Positions 1 to 8,523 of a DNA stretch of 64,000 nucleotides are shown here, in pieces (the first letter of the stretch is position 1; each line of letters begins with the position of its first letter). Under the pieces are notes generated by a model. That model had not been told where the DNA came from. It saw nothing but the letters and a program-made list of their open reading frames with translations, and did not search any database. A program made the translations under genes and the position numbers. Where the stretch lies: NCBI RefSeq assembly GCF_041346945.1, contig NZ_CP166850.1:992001-1056000 (forward strand). The letters are read 5' to 3'. This stretch comes from Amycolatopsis sp. cg9. GTDB taxonomy: Bacteria; Actinomycetota; Actinomycetes; Mycobacteriales; Pseudonocardiaceae.

Positions 1-166
1 GCTTTCCGCGGTGCACCCTTCCCTGCCGCCCCGGGAAGCGAAGATCACCGTCCACGCGGCGCTGACCATCGCAAACGACCTCGCGCGCACCCGCCGGGTG
101 GCGGCCCGCCCCCACTTCGCGGCGGAGCTGACGACCCTCCTGCACACGGTGCTGGACGTAGCCTGA
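1..166 (+). CDS. TetR-family regulator, C-terminal fragment (cut by window edge)
   Basis: An open frame runs in from the left edge and stops with TGA at 164-166. The last 54 residues (alanine/leucine rich, including VHAALTIANDLARTRR) look like the end of the ligand-binding domain of actinobacterial TetR repressors. The DNA-binding half lies outside the window, so the family call rests on the C-terminus only. It is followed by about 100 bp without a gene, then the RiPP precursor, so a link to that locus is possible but unproven. Confidence 0.55.
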   Translation, partial: LSAVHPSLPPREAKITVHAALTIANDLARTRRVAARPHFAAELTTLLHTVLDVA

Positions 167-265
167 TCGGCGCACGGCGTCCGTCCCTGTCGAAACGGCC
201 CGGAATGCGGGACAATGAAAACGGGCCGACGGGGTCCGCTCTCCCTGCGGAAGGGGAAAAGCGCG

Positions 266-454
266 ATGCAAGCAGCTCGTTCCGGCGCAGAAGACGGAAT
301 CGAATCCGAACTCCTCGACCTCGGCGGCGTCTCCCTCACCAGACTGCGCACCCTGGACGGCGGCGAACTGCGCAAGTCGTTGCGGCATGCGGTGGAACGG
401 GCCTCGCACGTGCAAGTCACAGCCAGCGGAAGCGAGGCCAAACGAGTCGACTGA
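266..454 (+). CDS. FxsA-like RiPP precursor peptide lacking the FxSxx C-terminus
   Basis: A 62-aa peptide starting at ATG 266, behind a GGAAGGGG ribosome site; an in-frame start at 215 has no such site. Residues 17-27 (LLDLGGVSLTR) followed by LRTLDGGEL match the leader pattern of FxSxx-COOH precursors (L-x-DL-x-x-xxL-x-x-LR). Those peptides normally end in an aromatic F-x-S-x-x core. Here the tail is ASGSEAKRVD, with no Phe, Tyr or Trp in the whole peptide. The stop lies 2 bp before the start of the alphaKG-HExxH hydroxylase gene, so the two are surely cotranscribed and the peptide is the likely substrate. Assignment to the family is from the leader pattern and neighbours. The modification and final product are unknown. 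Confidence 0.7.
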   Translation: MQAARSGAEDGIESELLDLGGVSLTRLRTLDGGELRKSLRHAVERASHVQVTASGSEAKRVD

Positions 455-456
455 CC

Positions 457-2289
457 ATGGTTTCCGGGCAAACCGAGGATCCCGCCGCGGAACTGAACCG
501 TCACCAGTTGCTCTGGTCGGACTTCGACGCGGTGGCCCGCGGCGAGGGCGGTACCGGGCCGCTGCGCAAACTGCGGGCGACCGAACGGAGCCGACGGCTC
601 CTGCTGCTGCGCAATCTGGTCGAAGTGGTCACGAAATCCGAAGACCTGTACCGCCCGCTCCCCTCTCCGGAAACGGCCTGGGAACTGCTGGCCCGCGTCG
701 AACACGCGGCGCCCCAAGCACTCGAGGCGATCCTCGCCCACCCGTACACCGGAACGTGGGCCGGTTACACGACCCGGCTGTACCGCCAGGACGTCACCGG
801 TGTCTGCCCGTTCTGGGTGCACGTCGGGCACGTGCACTGCCTCGCCGCCGCGGCCGCCGTCCGAGCCGGGATCCCGTTCGAAACGGAAATCCCGGTCTGG
901 CTGGGCAAAGCGGCACTGCCGACGCTCGGTTCGGCCCAGTTGCGCGCCGAAGCACCGTTCTCCGTCGCCACCGTCCGAGGCGACGGCAACGACGTCGAAA
1001 TCCGGAACCGCCACTCGGTGGTCCGCCTGCCGGCGCACCCGTCCACCGACGCACCGGGGTGGTCCGGGATCCGGACGACCGTGTGCTGGGCCGGTGAGCG
1101 ACGGCTCGAAGTCCGGCTCGACGACGTGGATCCCTATCGCGGGCTGTACGAACCGATCCTGCCTGACCGGCTGAGCCCGGTCGAAGTCGAATCGTGGCGG
1201 ACGGTGCTCGACGGCGCCTGGTCGCTGCTCGCCGAGCACCTACCGGATGTCGCGGACACGATGCGCGTCGGCCTGGACTCGATCGTGCCCGCGCCCACCG
1301 TCCCGTTCCGGCTGCCCAGCGCGTCGACCGGGGAAGCGTTCGGCAGCGCGATCGTCGCGTACGGCGAAGATCCCGCGACGCTGGCGGCCGCGCTGGTGCA
1401 CGAGTTCCACCACATCCGGCTGGGCGGACTGCTCCACCTCGTCCGGCTCAGCGTGGACGACCCGCGGGAACGGCTCTACGCACCGTGGCGCGCCGACCCC
1501 CGTCCGATCGGTGGCGTGCTGCACGGGATTTACGCTTTCTTCGGCGTCGCGTCGTTCTGGCGCGCGCTGGCCGCGGCGGAACCGGACCACGAACTCGCCG
1601 CGTTCGAGTTCGCGTTGTGGCGCGGGCAGGTCCGGCGCACGCTCGACGTGGTGCACGCCGACGAAAGCCTCACCGTCGCCGGGCGCCGGTTTCTCGCGGG
1701 TATCGCCGCCGAACTCGAGCCGTGGCAGGACGAGCCGGTCGCCGCGGCCCCTCGAACCTGGGCGCGGTTCGCGGCCGAAGACCACTATGCGGCCTGGCGG
1801 ACCAGGCACCTCCGCCCCGACGCCGGCGCGGTCGCGGAGCTGGCAGCGGCCTGGCGCGCCGGACTGGCGCGACCACGGTTCGCCGCCTTGCCCGAGCCGC
1901 GGGTCCCGACCCCGGTCCCGGACGGCGACTGGCACGACGCCCGCACGGACCTGATCCGCCTTCGCCTCGGCCCCGACGGTGCTACGCGGTTCGCCGCGCA
2001 GGGATCCGCGGTCCCGGGCGCCACGGAAGCGGACCTGCACTTCGTGGCCGGCCGCCCGGTGGAAGCGACGGCCGGCTACCGGAAGTCGCTGGAAGCGAAC
2101 CCGGACGACCCGGCGGCCCTGGCCGGCTTGGGCTTGGCGCTCGCGGCCCGCAGCACCGGACCGGCGTCCCGCGCGTTGCTGCACCGCCCGGAACTGGTCC
2201 GGGCGGTGCATCGAGCGTTGCGCGGCGGGCCGGGAGGGACGCCGCCGGTGGAAACGATCGCCGGCTGGCTGGGTCGGTTCACTCATTGA
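457..2289 (+). CDS. Stand-alone alphaKG-HExxH-type peptide beta-hydroxylase
   Basis: A 610-aa protein starting at ATG 457, 2 bp after the precursor stop. It carries HEFHH at residues 315-319, inside VHEFHHIRLGG, and a WR-x-DPRP-x-GGVLHG stretch with His356, both hallmarks of the HEXXH family found in RiPP loci. Family members are iron/2-oxoglutarate enzymes that hydroxylate beta-carbons of precursor peptides and are often fused to a radical SAM cyclophane synthase (FxsB). Here the protein has no CxxxCxxC radical SAM motif and no such gene is nearby. The C-terminus (about 525-565) resembles a single TPR-like helix pair that may hold the peptide. It could be mistaken for a zinc protease because of HExxH, but context argues against that. 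The stop faces the 85-aa membrane gene, 21 bp away. Confidence 0.8.
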   Translation: MVSGQTEDPAAELNRHQLLWSDFDAVARGEGGTGPLRKLRATERSRRLLLLRNLVEVVTKSEDLYRPLPSPETAWELLARVEHAAPQALEAILAHPYTGTWAGYTTRLYRQDVTGVCPFWVHVGHVHCLAAAAAVRAGIPFETEIPVWLGKAALPTLGSAQLRAEAPFSVATVRGDGNDVEIRNRHSVVRLPAHPSTDAPGWSGIRTTVCWAGERRLEVRLDDVDPYRGLYEPILPDRLSPVEVESWRTVLDGAWSLLAEHLPDVADTMRVGLDSIVPAPTVPFRLPSASTGEAFGSAIVAYGEDPATLAAALVHEFHHIRLGGLLHLVRLSVDDPRERLYAPWRADPRPIGGVLHGIYAFFGVASFWRALAAAEPDHELAAFEFALWRGQVRRTLDVVHADESLTVAGRRFLAGIAAELEPWQDEPVAAAPRTWARFAAEDHYAAWRTRHLRPDAGAVAELAAAWRAGLARPRFAALPEPRVPTPVPDGDWHDARTDLIRLRLGPDGATRFAAQGSAVPGATEADLHFVAGRPVEATAGYRKSLEANPDDPAALAGLGLALAARSTGPASRALLHRPELVRAVHRALRGGPGGTPPVETIAGWLGRFTH

Positions 2290-2310
2290 GTGGCGTCGCC
2301 GACAGCCCCG

Positions 2311-2568
2311 CTAACGCAGCTTGAACCGGAATCCGATGGCAACCGCCGCGAACTCCTGGAGCAAGGTCGAGACGTCGGTGCCGCTCAGCACGAGAGCGAT
2401 CACCGCCAGAGCTGCCAGTACGATGATCACGGCGGCGATGAGGCACAGCAGCCTGAACAGCCGGCCGTACATCTTCCCGCTCGTCAGCACCTCGACGACG
2501 GCCCACCAGACGGTGTGATCGGGCGGCCGATCTGGGCTGCGCTCCTCGTCGTGGTTACTCTTGGCCAT
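2311..2568 (-). CDS. Small single-pass membrane protein of the FxSxx/VMAP locus
   Basis: An 85-aa protein with a CAGGAGA ribosome site before ATG 2568. The N-terminal half is polar and charged (MAKSNHDEERSPDRPPDH). Residues 45-65 form one strongly hydrophobic segment (LCLIAAVIIVLAALAVIALVL), and the C-terminus ends in the basic FRFKLR. No known domain was recognised. It lies between the hydroxylase (converging on it) and the leftward fxsT operon (upstream of it), and its orientation matches the latter. A membrane-acting effector or an anchor for the complex is possible, but this is inference from position and topology only. Confidence 0.65.
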   Translation of the reverse strand: MAKSNHDEERSPDRPPDHTVWWAVVEVLTSGKMYGRLFRLLCLIAAVIIVLAALAVIALVLSGTDVSTLLQEFAAVAIGFRFKLR

Positions 2569-2613
2569 ACGACTGTCTCCTGTCCGTTGCGAAGCGTGCG
2601 GGGTTGTCGTACC

Positions 2614-2645
2614 GGGGCGCCACCTGCTGGAACAGGTGGCGCCCC
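2614..2645. other. 13-bp perfect hairpin in the leader of the 85-aa gene
   Basis: GGGGCGCCACCTG pairs perfectly with CAGGTGGCGCCCC around a 6-nt loop, 46 bp upstream of the 85-aa gene start. No run of T follows in either direction, so a classical terminator is doubtful. It may be an RNA structure in the leader or a protein-binding palindrome. The rest of 2569-2909 (about 340 bp) shows no gene on either strand. Confidence 0.5.
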
Positions 2646-2909
2646 TTCCACGCCGGATCCAATCCGACGAGATCGAGATATCCGAGAGTTCGGGTTGCGG
2701 TGACGAAATGCTAGCAGCACCAGCCCTGCCCGAATCGCCGAGAACCAATTTCACTGCATAGCGACCAGTACAACCTCAAAGGTTGCGCCACGACCAGCGG
2801 AAACACCGTCGGGAATTCGCGTTCCCCATTACTGGTCACGACGGCGATGAAAAATGCGAAGCGCGCCCGCCATCCTCAAGAATTTGCCAACGGGTTGGTT
2901 CGGACACGG

Positions 2910-2945
2910 AAAAGGCCGGGCGGTGGAGATCGCCCCCGCCCGGCC
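2910..2945 (-). terminator. Intrinsic terminator of the fxsT operon
   Basis: On the minus strand GGCCGGGCGG and CCGCCCGGCC form a 10-bp GC-rich stem, followed directly by TTTT. It lies 15 bp after the fxsT stop. It separates the operon from the 85-aa gene, which therefore probably has its own promoter in 2569-2909. Confidence 0.75.
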
Positions 2946-2959
2946 AGTTCGCCAAACGG

Positions 2960-5900
2960 CTACATCGGCATCGGGTCGATGTCGCAGTCCGCGCGCACTC
3001 CACGCGAAGCGGAGACCGTTCCCGGGTGGTTTTCGCCCAGCACCATGTGGTATCGGGTCAGCACGTCGTCGTACAGCAGGTCCGCTTCCGCGGTTTGGCC
3101 CAGCGAACGCAAGTCCAGGGAGCGGTTGAGCTGCACGGCCAACGTCGTCGGGTGGTCGTCGCCCAGCACTCGACGGGAACGTTCGAGGAGATCGGCGTCC
3201 AGTTCCGCCGCCTCGGCCACGCGGTCCAGTGCGAACAAGTCGCTCGCCACGTTGATCCCGCAGACGATCGTGTGCGGGTGGTCTTCGCCGACGTTCTCAC
3301 GGAACTGGGCCAGCGACCGTTCGTCGGTCACGCGCGCGCTTGCTGGATCGCCGCTCAAGCGCAGGGTCACGCCCAGGTCGAGGGCCGCCGACAGGGTGTG
3401 CGGATGGCCTTCGCCGAGGTTTTCGCGGTAGAGGTCGAACACCTCTTCACCGAGCTCCCGGGCTTCGGCGAACCGCCGCGCGTGCCTCAGGTCGATGGAG
3501 TGCCCGAGGGCGCACGCCATCGCGTTCGGGTGACTGTCGCCGTAGCGGATGCGGAACCGACGCAGAGCGTCGGTCGACAATTCGAGTGCCGCGTCGTGCT
3601 CGCCGTCCTTGCGGCACGTCACCGATTGGAAGTAACGACGGCGGAGCGTGCCGACGCTGTCGCCGCCGTAAAGCCGCTCGGCGCGTTCCGCGATGCGCTC
3701 CATTTCGATGCGCGCCCACGGGTAGTGCCCCAGTTCCCGGCGCGCCAGGACGTGCAGCACCTGCGTGCCGATCGTGCTGACGTTGTCGTAGCCGAAGATC
3801 TCGGCGCGGCGGGTGTACGTCTTGTCCGCCAGCTCGCGTGCTTCCTTGTATTCGCCGGTGAGCAGCAGGGCGACGATGAATTCGTGCGCGGCGCCCAGGG
3901 TGATCGGGTCGTCGTCGCCGAACAGGCCCTTCGTCTTTTCGTAGATCTCCCCGTTGCGGTTCCGCGCCTCCGCGAAATCGCCGCGCGCCTTCAAGATGAG
4001 CGCGTAAGTGAGTTGGGCGTTCAGGGTGTCTTCGCTGTCTTCGCCAAGCGCCTCGATGTAACGCCGACGCGTCTCTTTCGCGACTTCGGCGGCCTCGTCG
4101 TACCGGCCCACCACCCAGTAGAAGAACGCGAGCCGTTCGGACGCGCCGAGTTCGAGCAGCGGCGGATCTTCCGCCGGTTCCTCACCATGGATCCGCCGTT
4201 GCTCACGGTCCGCCGCCCACGCCTTGACCGCCCGTTCCGCGAGCGTCAGCGCACCCTGGTGGTCACCCCAGTGGTAGAGGAACTTGAACAGGTTGATCAC
4301 CAGCTGCCGCACCCACGGATCGGTGCAGTCGATCAGCTCGGTGTCGTAGATGTGCGGCAGGATCTCCTGGTAGCGGGTCCAGGTCTGCGGTGACTCCGGG
4401 TCGTTCGGGTCGAGGTTCGCCAGCAGCAGGTGGGCGCCGTGGCGCATTCCCAGGCGGTGCTGATCGTCCATTCTGTTGCGCAGCACCAGCTGCACCAGCC
4501 GGTGCAACAGCAGGGTGTCACTGCGGTGATCGATCTTCGCCAGGCCGTAGCGGTTGATGTCGCGGATCGCGCGGCCCAGGCGCATCGGATCACGCAGGGC
4601 CGCGTCGAGTTCGGGGGCCACCGAAACACCACGCACCCCGGCGAACACGCTCCGGGCAATCGGCTCCGGGGCGAAGAACGCGCAGACCTGCAGGAGCTGG
4701 TGGGCCGCCGGGCTGCGGGAGCTCAGCTCGTCGAACGACACGTTCCACGCGGCCGCGACCGAAACCTCGTAGTCGCTCGGGGCGGAGGTGTCGAGGATTT
4801 CGGTGACCTTCTCGTCGAACAGCCGCAGGTACTCCTCGGCCGGCATGCCCGTCTCGGCGAGCCACGCGGCCGCCTGCTCGATGGCCAGCGGCAGGTCACC
4901 GAGCTTCTCCGCGATCAGGTCGGAGTCTTCGTCGGCGAGGCCGGCGCGGCGCAGGCCGAGCAGGTTCTTGCTCTCGTCGCGTTGGAAGACGGCGACCTCA
5001 AGCGGCCGTGCGATTCCGGCCCAGCCGGGGTTGCGCGAAGTCACGAGGATCTGGCCCGGTCCGTCGACCGGGAAGAACGGGCGGACCATTTCCGGGTCTT
5101 CGGCGGAGTCGAAGACCAGCAGCCAGCGCCGGTAGGGCCGGCCGAGCCGCAGGGCTTCCCGCACCGCGGGCACGGCGGTGATGGCTTCGTCGGCGCCCGG
5201 CAGCCCCAGGTGCTGGGCCAGTTCGGTGAGCGACTTCCGGATCTGCGTGGCCTGTGTGGCCTGGATCCACCAGACGATGTCGTAGTCCTGCAGGTGCCGG
5301 TAGATGTACTCCACGGCCATCTGCGTCTTGCCGATGCCACCCATTCCGTGCAATGCCGCGGGCAGGACGGCAGTCGTTCCCGCTCCGAGCCGTTCGCCCA
5401 ATTGATCGAGCAGTTCACGCCTTCCGGTGAAATTGGGGTTCTTGGGCGGAACCGTTCCCCAAACGGGTGGCGCGTCATCACCGGAACGGCGTTCGCTCCG
5501 GACGGTCGTGTCCGCGATCTCGCGGACGATCTTCGTCTGCACGGCGGTCGGCGCTTCGATCGGCGACGCGGAATACCTGCTGGTCCTGGTGTCGGGATGG
5601 ACGACGGATGCAGGATCACCCGAGTATCTCTTGCTTTCGAGTTCCTGCGACATGGTCTCGCTCACCGCCGGGATACTAGTGTCCATAGTGGATCTACGTA
5701 AACCGCCACCTGGCTCCCCGATCCTACTCGCCAGACGGTCGGCACGGGAAAGGTACGGCCCCGAGAGCGCACGCATCACGTCGCGTTCGAGTGCTATCTC
5801 GGCCGCCGTCGCGGCGGCCGGCTCGGGATCCGGAGTGGCGTCCGGTTCCGCCAGCGCCGCGTGGAGCCGCGCGAGCACCGGACTGCGTTCGCCGAACCGC

Positions 5901-7426
5901 CGCGACGCCGTGATCACCGCGTGCGCGGTGTCCGACCGGCGCGCGCCACGCAGCAGGACTTCCCTTACCTGGGCGGAAAATTCCCACGTGGTGCGGTCCC
6001 ACGGCGATCCGTCACGGGCTCGTTCCAGCAGGCCCGAGGTGAACACCTCGGCGAGGTGGCCGGGCCCGGACCCGGGCAGCAATTCGGCCTGCAAGGCCCG
6101 CGCCACGCCCACGTCCACCGGAACCGCCGCCAGCAGGGTGGCCAGACGGAACGCGGGCGGCGAAGCCATGCTGTGAAAGTGTTTCACTTGTTCGGTCGCT
6201 GTGGCGGCGACGCGTTCCGGTGCGTTTTCAGCGGGTTCCGCGTCGGCCGGGCGAGGCGAATCCCGCGCCAGGACGACCGCGGCCGGGCGGGGTCTTCCGC
6301 CGTCCCCGGTGACGAGGCCGGCCCACCAGCGGAACCACCGCTCGGCCAGTTCCAGCACCGGGACGGCGACCGCGCCTTTGACCAGCGAGGCGGTTTCCGC
6401 CGCGTCGAGCAGCGCGTCGGTGAGCCGCAAACGGTACGCGCTGTTGGCGCGCAACGGCCCGGGGCTGATCAGTTCCGCGGCTTGCACGTCGACGCCGCCA
6501 CGTGACCAGAGCCGCTGCGGCAGCAGGTGCACGAGCGCGACCGGCATCGCGCGCGCCCATTGGGCAAGCAGCGGCGAAATCAGGTCGCGCCGCCAGGCGT
6601 CGCTCATCCCGTCCGTCAGCAGGAGCACCAGGCGCCGGCCCGACGGGTCGATCAGCTCCCGCGGTCCGCGCGGCGGGGTCTCCGCCGTGCCACCGTGCAG
6701 GGTCGGGCCGAGCACCACGCCACCTTCGGCCTGACCGGTCTTGCCCGTTTCGAGCAGCCGGAGCTGAATCGACCGAAAAGCGCCGAGCCGTTCCAGCAGT
6801 GTCACGAACGCCGTGACGGTCGGCGTCCAGAGCGCCATCGACGGCGCGGACTCGACGACCAGCGTCAGGTCGAGCCAGCGGTCGCGGCGGCGACGGGTGT
6901 GCGGCAGCCACATCCCGGTCGCGGCGGCCTCCTCGGCCGTCCGCTCCTCGTCGAGTTCGACGTCGTCCTCTCGGCGGGACGGGACCTTGCGCTTGAACGG
7001 CCGCAGCGCACGGACCAGGCGGGGAGCGTCGGGCAGCACCGGGAGCGTCGCGGACTGTTCGCCTTCGGCGTCGCCGTCCGGCTCCGGGGCGGTCAGCGGG
7101 CTGCGCTGTGCGAGCAAGCCGCCGTCGCCGGCGGCTTGCTCGAGGTCCGGGCCGCGGTCCGGCGGCGGATCGGGCCGCGAAGCTTCGACAGCGTGGGCGA
7201 ACGACATTCCTCCGGGATCCGGCGGCGGGTCCGCACGCGGGCGCTGCCCGACGGGGCGGTGTTCACCGGCTGCGGCCTCGGCGTCGTCGCCGCGCGGACG
7301 TTCGGGCCGGGCTGGTTCGGCGAGCGGACGGGTGCCCTGGATGGTGGTCATCAGCCACATCCCGTCGGCGAGCTCGCGCCACGTCAGGTCGTGGTCGCCC
7401 GGCGTCCCGTCCGGCCGTTCCGCCAT
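2960..7426 (-). CDS. fxsT: FxSxx-COOH system vWA-like/NB-ARC/tetratricopeptide protein
   Basis: A 1488-aa multidomain protein. Residues about 185-330 form a von Willebrand A-like domain: a beta strand ending VVESAPSM stands where DxSxS would be, and LLLTDGMSD where the second metal loop would be, so the metal site looks degenerate. A P-loop GMGGIGKT (Lys700), a kinase-2 strand LLVFD and a GDLPLAIEQ motif mark an NB-ARC/STAND ATPase at about 665-990. From about 1030 to 1480 there are repeated 42-residue TPR units with ALGEDSEDTL- and LGDDHPTTL-like turns, as in kinesin-light-chain-type TPRs. The architecture matches the TPR protein of FxSxx-COOH loci: sensor repeats, a switch NTPase and a vWA scaffold. 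The MoxR stop lies 1 bp before its start, so translation is coupled. Confidence 0.85.
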   Translation of the reverse strand: MAERPDGTPGDHDLTWRELADGMWLMTTIQGTRPLAEPARPERPRGDDAEAAAGEHRPVGQRPRADPPPDPGGMSFAHAVEASRPDPPPDRGPDLEQAAGDGGLLAQRSPLTAPEPDGDAEGEQSATLPVLPDAPRLVRALRPFKRKVPSRREDDVELDEERTAEEAAATGMWLPHTRRRRDRWLDLTLVVESAPSMALWTPTVTAFVTLLERLGAFRSIQLRLLETGKTGQAEGGVVLGPTLHGGTAETPPRGPRELIDPSGRRLVLLLTDGMSDAWRRDLISPLLAQWARAMPVALVHLLPQRLWSRGGVDVQAAELISPGPLRANSAYRLRLTDALLDAAETASLVKGAVAVPVLELAERWFRWWAGLVTGDGGRPRPAAVVLARDSPRPADAEPAENAPERVAATATEQVKHFHSMASPPAFRLATLLAAVPVDVGVARALQAELLPGSGPGHLAEVFTSGLLERARDGSPWDRTTWEFSAQVREVLLRGARRSDTAHAVITASRRFGERSPVLARLHAALAEPDATPDPEPAAATAAEIALERDVMRALSGPYLSRADRLASRIGEPGGGLRRSTMDTSIPAVSETMSQELESKRYSGDPASVVHPDTRTSRYSASPIEAPTAVQTKIVREIADTTVRSERRSGDDAPPVWGTVPPKNPNFTGRRELLDQLGERLGAGTTAVLPAALHGMGGIGKTQMAVEYIYRHLQDYDIVWWIQATQATQIRKSLTELAQHLGLPGADEAITAVPAVREALRLGRPYRRWLLVFDSAEDPEMVRPFFPVDGPGQILVTSRNPGWAGIARPLEVAVFQRDESKNLLGLRRAGLADEDSDLIAEKLGDLPLAIEQAAAWLAETGMPAEEYLRLFDEKVTEILDTSAPSDYEVSVAAAWNVSFDELSSRSPAAHQLLQVCAFFAPEPIARSVFAGVRGVSVAPELDAALRDPMRLGRAIRDINRYGLAKIDHRSDTLLLHRLVQLVLRNRMDDQHRLGMRHGAHLLLANLDPNDPESPQTWTRYQEILPHIYDTELIDCTDPWVRQLVINLFKFLYHWGDHQGALTLAERAVKAWAADREQRRIHGEEPAEDPPLLELGASERLAFFYWVVGRYDEAAEVAKETRRRYIEALGEDSEDTLNAQLTYALILKARGDFAEARNRNGEIYEKTKGLFGDDDPITLGAAHEFIVALLLTGEYKEARELADKTYTRRAEIFGYDNVSTIGTQVLHVLARRELGHYPWARIEMERIAERAERLYGGDSVGTLRRRYFQSVTCRKDGEHDAALELSTDALRRFRIRYGDSHPNAMACALGHSIDLRHARRFAEARELGEEVFDLYRENLGEGHPHTLSAALDLGVTLRLSGDPASARVTDERSLAQFRENVGEDHPHTIVCGINVASDLFALDRVAEAAELDADLLERSRRVLGDDHPTTLAVQLNRSLDLRSLGQTAEADLLYDDVLTRYHMVLGENHPGTVSASRGVRADCDIDPMPM

Positions 7427-7427
7427 G

Positions 7428-8489
7428 TCACGGCACCTGCGGATTCAGCTGACGCCACAGGGAATCCACGAGGCGCGGCCACGAATCGTCGTCCGGCCGG
7501 TAGGCGCCGGACGTCGCGAGGTACACCGCGTCCAGCAGCTTGTCCGCCGGGAGCCCGCCGACCGCGGCGCTGCGCGTCACGAAGTCTTCGACCAGCGCAC
7601 TCTGCGTGCGCTGCGGGTCCAGCGCGTGCGCGGCCACCATCGCGGCGAGCTGGTCGGTGTCCGGCTCCCGGGTCTCCAGCCGCAGGCAGCGGCGCAGGAA
7701 CGCCGGCGGGAAGTCCCGCTCGCCGTTGCTGGTGATGACGACGACGGGGAACGCCGCGCACCGGACCCGGCCGTGCTCGACCACCGCGGTGTAGCCCGGA
7801 TCGGCGGTGAACACCTCGGCCTGCACCGAGCGCCGGGCACCCCGGGCCAGCTCGGGAACCTGGAACTCGCCGTCTTCGAACAGGCTCAGCAGGTCGTGCG
7901 GGAGATCGGACTCCGCCTTGTCGAGCTCGTCCACCAGCAGCACGCGCGGCAGCCGGCGTGGCAGGAAGGCGGTTCCGAGCTCGGCGAGCCGGACGAACTC
8001 GCCGATCGGCGGCGCTTCCGGTTCCGAGCCCGCGGCCAGTGTCTGCCGCGCGGCGGCCGCCTGCACGCGGCCGATGGCGTCGTAGTCGTACAGCCCCGAC
8101 TTCAGCGTGGTGTGCGAGGTGATCGGCCAGCGCAGCACGCGGCCGAGGCGCAGCTCCCGCGCGATCCGGTAGGCCAGGCTCGACTTGCCGCTGCCGGGCC
8201 GGCCGGTGACCAGCAGCGGGCGCCGCAGGTAGAGCGCCGCGTTGACCATGTCGACTTCGTGCCGGTTGACGTTCCTCGCCGAATAGCTGAGTTCGGTGCC
8301 GAGCTTGCGATCCGTTTCACCGTCGTCCGGTGGGGTCACGTCCACTTCCGGCAACGCCGGGGTCGAGAAGTCGCGCCACGGCGGCGGCGGGGGCAGACGA
8401 TCCGCCAGCCGGATGTCCTGCAGCGGACGGCCGGTCCCGCGGTAGATCCACCAATCGGGCGGGCTGTCGGGATGCTCGGTCACGCTCAT
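7428..8489 (-). CDS. MoxR-type AAA+ ATPase of the vWA-MoxR-VMAP module
   Basis: A 353-aa protein with a GAGGGAGG ribosome site before ATG 8489. The Walker A motif is GRPGSGKSS (Lys102) and the Walker B motif is LLVDELDKAE near residue 186. VITSNGERDFPPAFLRRC supplies sensor 1 and the arginine-finger region. MoxR ATPases work with vWA proteins as chaperone-like remodelers. Here the vWA-like domain is in the next gene, the start of which is only 1 bp beyond this stop. It is the middle member of a VMAP-MoxR-vWA set. The N-terminal 65 residues are proline rich and probably flexible. Confidence 0.85.
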   Translation of the reverse strand: MSVTEHPDSPPDWWIYRGTGRPLQDIRLADRLPPPPPWRDFSTPALPEVDVTPPDDGETDRKLGTELSYSARNVNRHEVDMVNAALYLRRPLLVTGRPGSGKSSLAYRIARELRLGRVLRWPITSHTTLKSGLYDYDAIGRVQAAAARQTLAAGSEPEAPPIGEFVRLAELGTAFLPRRLPRVLLVDELDKAESDLPHDLLSLFEDGEFQVPELARGARRSVQAEVFTADPGYTAVVEHGRVRCAAFPVVVITSNGERDFPPAFLRRCLRLETREPDTDQLAAMVAAHALDPQRTQSALVEDFVTRSAAVGGLPADKLLDAVYLATSGAYRPDDDSWPRLVDSLWRQLNPQVP

Positions 8490-8523
8490 CAGCGCCTCCC
8501 TCGACCCGCCGGACCGTGCCGGT

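Noticed and set aside
1240..2286. Long arginine-rich frames opposite the hydroxylase and many other genes
   Set aside because: They are antisense or shifted frames of GC-rich coding DNA, with no ribosome sites, and with compositions dominated by Arg, Ala, Gly and Pro.
457..2289. Zinc metalloprotease from the HExxH motif
   Set aside because: The surrounding sequence (WR-x-DPRP, VLHG) and the adjacent precursor fit the alphaKG-HExxH peptide hydroxylases, and there is no signal peptide or third gluzincin/metzincin ligand pattern.
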